Source: Acidimicrobiia bacterium
GTDB taxonomy: Bacteria; Actinomycetota; Acidimicrobiia; IMCC26256; PALSA-555
Assembly (NCBI GenBank): GCA_022865365.1
Contig: JALHSW010000262.1
Span: 1 to 6,560, forward strand
Direction of reading: 5' to 3'
DNA length: 6,560 nucleotides
A model generated the notes under the pieces. The model was not told the origin of the DNA and did no database searches. It worked only from the letters and a program-made list of their open reading frames with translations. Position numbers and translations under genes: made by a program. Below are positions 5,764 to 6,560 of this stretch, in pieces (the first letter of the stretch is position 1; every line of letters begins with the position of its first letter).

Positions 5764-6560
5764 GTCGACACCTCGCGCCCATCGAGGAGATCGCTGAGAT
5801 CGGTGACGAGTGGCGCGGGGACACGCCACGCGAAGACCCCGTAGGGCACTCCGGCGACGGTCGGCGTCGCGGCACCGGCCATGCCGCGCACGAACAGGTA
5901 CGCGACTCCGCCGAGGTGCTCGGCGGGCTCGTAGTCGGGGAGGCGCCATCGCAGGTAGCGGTGCAGCGCGACCGAATAGAGCAAGGCCTGCAGCGGGTAG
6001 TGGTGCTCGGCCATTGCCGCGGGCAGGCGCTCGGGACGGTAGTCGAGCGATTGGGGCTCTCGGCCGCGCTCGGTCAGCTTGTTGGTCTTGTAGTCGACGA
6101 CGACGAACCTCGGGGGCGCACTCGCATCCTCGGGGTCCTGCGCCCGGAAGATCGCGTCGATCGAACCGGTGAGATGTCCGGCGAGCTCGACGCCGAACAG
6201 CCCTGACGCGAGGCGCTGGGCCCACGGGCGCAGCGGATCGTCGTCGGGAAGGTGACGCAGCACGAGCGTGCCGATGTCGCGGTCGGTCGCGTGTCGGGAC
6301 CGCTCGCCCAGGCGCAGCTCGAAGCTCAGCTCGTCGAGGCGATCCGCGTGCGAGAGATCGCGCAGCCGTTGCCCGGCGAAGAGCGGGCCGAGGGGCGTCT
6401 CGATCATGGCCCGCAGGCCGGCGACAAGGGTTTCCTCGTCGACGGGCCACGGATTCCATTGGAGTCGATCGGCGATGTGGGCTCGCAGCTCGGCGTCGAG
6501 ATCCTCCGCCCCGAAGTCGACTCGCTCGAGCACCTCGTGGACCAGGGTGCCGAACTGAGC
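5760..6560 (-). CDS. recB: Exodeoxyribonuclease V beta subunit RecB, C-terminal nuclease domain (partial)
   Basis: The last 266 codons of recB; the helicase part lies beyond the right edge. The fragment is the RecB-family PD-(D/E)XK nuclease domain. It begins AQFGTLVHEVLERVDF with the conserved His of GxxxH (fragment residue 8), followed by the DELSFEL strand (76-82), Asp135 in GSIDAIF, and the catalytic core VVDYKTNK (154-161) with Asp156 and Lys158. The QALLYSVALHRYL helix (191-203) is the QxxxY motif. All metal- and DNA-contacting residues expected of an active nuclease are present, so this is a real nuclease-bearing RecB. In RecBCD it supplies the 3'-5' helicase and the single nuclease site that is modified by Chi. 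The stop TGA (5762-5760) overlaps the recD GTG. The internal GTG at 6533 that opens the longest computed frame is a valine codon, not the start. Confidence 0.95.
   Translation of the reverse strand, partial: AQFGTLVHEVLERVDFGAEDLDAELRAHIADRLQWNPWPVDEETLVAGLRAMIETPLGPLFAGQRLRDLSHADRLDELSFELRLGERSRHATDRDIGTLVLRHLPDDDPLRPWAQRLASGLFGVELAGHLTGSIDAIFRAQDPEDASAPPRFVVVDYKTNKLTERGREPQSLDYRPERLPAAMAEHHYPLQALLYSVALHRYLRWRLPDYEPAEHLGGVAYLFVRGMAGAATPTVAGVPYGVFAWRVPAPLVTDLSDLLDGREVST
5770..5774 (-). promoter_or_regulatory. Ribosome binding site of recD
   Basis: On the minus strand GAGGT lies six bases upstream of GTG 5763, inside the recB codons for its last residues. It supports the overlapping GTGA start and argues against the longer upstream frame. 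It suggests that recD can be initiated by its own site as well as by ribosomes finishing recB. Confidence 0.65.

Noticed and set aside
5764..6459. N-terminal extension of the recD frame over the recB tail
   Set aside because: It encodes Arg/Ala/Pro-rich sequence antisense to nothing but out of frame with the intact RecB nuclease motifs. GTG 5763 with its GAGGT site is the supported recD start.
1..6560. CRISPR array, tRNA, rRNA or insertion sequence
   Set aside because: No regularly spaced repeats, cloverleaf-type sequence, rRNA motif or transposase with terminal inverted repeats was seen on either strand.

Overview
This 6,560-base, high-GC window looks like a chromosomal fragment of an actinobacterium, perhaps of the Acidimicrobiia. 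The evidence is the base composition and codon use, the start of a DUF222/HNH-type gene (the REP13E12-like family that is abundant in Actinobacteria), an operator that fits the actinobacterial/Gram-positive LexA consensus, and remains of an AbiEi-type antitoxin typical of this phylum. The placement is inference from gene content only.

Layout. (1) Bases 1-277, minus strand: the first ~92 codons of a DUF222 (HNH endonuclease family) protein that runs off the left edge. Behind it is a near-consensus minus-strand promoter (TTGACA, 17-base spacer, TAGGGT) whose spacer contains a 14-base LexA/SOS box. (2) Bases ~450-691, plus strand: a broken AbiEi-family type IV antitoxin gene. It has a one-base frameshift near 501 and loses its C-terminal part, and no cognate AbiEii toxin is present. 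(3) Bases 755-1732, plus: a complete YajO-like aldo/keto reductase. It lies in the same open frame as the antitoxin remnant, so automatic annotation would easily over-extend its N-terminus. (4) Bases 1852-3924, plus: a BcsA-like processive family 2 glycosyltransferase with a C-terminal PilZ domain, with no other cellulose-synthase genes visible. (5) Bases 3925-6560, minus: the tail of recB (nuclease domain) overlapping recD by four bases, i.e. the 3' end of a recBCD operon. recD and the glycosyltransferase gene converge with their stop codons exactly back to back (TGA|TCA).

The window appears to be a patchwork of unrelated functions rather than one new system. Two parts concern DNA damage or DNA ends: the LexA-controlled DUF222/HNH gene on the left and RecBCD on the right. 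The middle holds a redox enzyme and a probable c-di-GMP-regulated exopolysaccharide synthase. The less obvious items are the SOS box inside a promoter, the decayed antitoxin fused in frame to the reductase, and the zero-length convergent junction.
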